Source: Chitinophagaceae bacterium (GTDB lineage Bacteria; Bacteroidota; Bacteroidia; Chitinophagales; Chitinophagaceae). Taken from it: 64,000 bases of DNA. A program made the position numbers and the translations under genes. Location: NCBI GenBank assembly GCA_016710165.1, contig JADJLJ010000002.1:587501-651500 (forward strand), in the 5' to 3' direction. The notes under the pieces were generated by a model. It saw only the letters and a list, made by a program, of their open reading frames with translations, was not told the DNA's origin and ran no database searches. This document shows positions 63,529 to 64,000 of this stretch, one piece after another (within the stretch, counting starts at the first letter, position 1; every line of letters starts with the position of its first letter).

Positions 63529-64000
63529 ATGATACGCAAAATAATGGCATACCTGTTTTTTGTACTGGTTGTTCTGGTGAAGGTTGGTTGTAATGAAGCA
63601 AAGAAGGATAATGCAGAAACACCTATAGTGACGGAGGAGCAACCAAAGCATCCATCCTGGATTGCACAAAGTAATATCTACGAAGTGAACCTCCGCCAGT
63701 ATTCTTCTTCCGGCTCAATAAAAGAATTCGAAAAGCATTTGCCCAGGTTAAAAGATATGGGGGTAGAGATATTATGGTTCATGCCCATAACACCGATCGG
63801 TAAAGAAGGAAGAAAGATGTCCGAAAATGACCTGGGTAGTTACTATGCAGTAAAAGATTATAAAGGATTCAATGAAGAGTTTGGAACAATGGATGACTGG
63901 AAGGCCTTTGTAAAAAATGCGCAGGGTATGGGTTTTAAAGTGATCACCGATTGGGTGGCCAATCATTCAGCAGCTGACAACCATTGGTTGAAGGCCCACC
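63529..64000 (+). CDS. Alpha-amylase family lipoprotein, N-terminal part (cut by window end)
   Basis: At least 157 residues, continuing past the window. Signal peptide with a Cys near residue 21 (VKVGC), so likely a lipoprotein. The GH13 barrel begins at about 48: IAQSNIYEVNLRQYSSSGSIKEFEKHLPRLKDMGVEILWFMPITPIG, LGSYYAVKDYKGFNEEFGT and FKVITDWVANHSA, matching the first GH13 conserved region (DxVxNH, here DWVANH). It cleaves or rearranges alpha-glucans in the envelope. The catalytic residues lie beyond the window end. Confidence 0.88.
   Translation, partial: MIRKIMAYLFFVLVVLVKVGCNEAKKDNAETPIVTEEQPKHPSWIAQSNIYEVNLRQYSSSGSIKEFEKHLPRLKDMGVEILWFMPITPIGKEGRKMSENDLGSYYAVKDYKGFNEEFGTMDDWKAFVKNAQGMGFKVITDWVANHSAADNHWLKAH

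Overview
The window looks like a chromosome segment of a Bacteroidetes bacterium, most likely of the Chitinophagaceae or a near relative. The signs are an endonuclease with a type IX secretion C-terminal sorting domain, TonB proteins with the NKEYGAYxLRK N-terminus typical of the phylum, an ExbB-ExbD-ExbD-TonB-ExbD cluster, a short NuoG, promoter-like TTTG / TAnnTTTG boxes, and few purine-rich ribosome binding sites. No prophage, CRISPR array, transposase or tRNA gene was recognised.

Layout. 1-1370: 3' end of 23S rRNA, 5S rRNA and a broken second copy of the 5S 3' half. 1.5-9.1 kb: TMEM175-type channel, RRM protein, rpsF-rpsR-rplI, a secreted M14 peptidase, a T9SS endonuclease I and rpsT. 9.2-16.7 kb: PqiA-like membrane protein, sucA, the pdeM/Lhr-type helicase repair pair and a CHAD protein. 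16.8-24.7 kb: ffh, rpsP, rimM, a frameshifted dinB, a 1-Cys peroxiredoxin, two pseudouridine synthases and rlmN. 24.9-38 kb: PQQ-type sugar dehydrogenase lipoprotein, two unrecognised secreted proteins with an OmpA protein, a two-component system with a propeller sensor, thiolase, hisS, an orphan 23S-IVS-type four-helix-bundle protein and a low-molecular-weight tyrosine phosphatase. 38.3-42.3 kb: TonB, a small membrane protein, a PstS-like lipoprotein and a TPR protein. 42.4-56.8 kb: a complete 14-subunit nuo (complex I) operon carrying two extra small genes. 56.8-64 kb: MacB/FtsX-type permease, exbB-exbD-exbD-tonB-exbD, mnmE and the start of an alpha-amylase lipoprotein.

The most unusual content lies between the genes. 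Many intercistronic gaps are filled, often from stop codon to start codon, by imperfect foldback elements: a short word repeated with variation in one arm and its reverse complement in the other. Nearly every gap over about 25 bases in the nuo operon holds one, and each has a different sequence. Related palindromes also sit in coding sequence (the Lhr-type helicase, hisS) and in the degenerate 5S copy, where comparison with the intact 5S shows what was inserted. One foldback has a four-helix-bundle (IVP/S23-type) gene between its arms, which suggests, but does not prove, that such elements are mobile and that the short ones are non-autonomous relatives.

Two genes, dinB and nuoL, are broken only by single-base losses in or beside short homopolymers. 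Restoring these bases (two in dinB, one in nuoL) gives full-length frames, so base-calling or assembly error is at least as likely as real gene loss.
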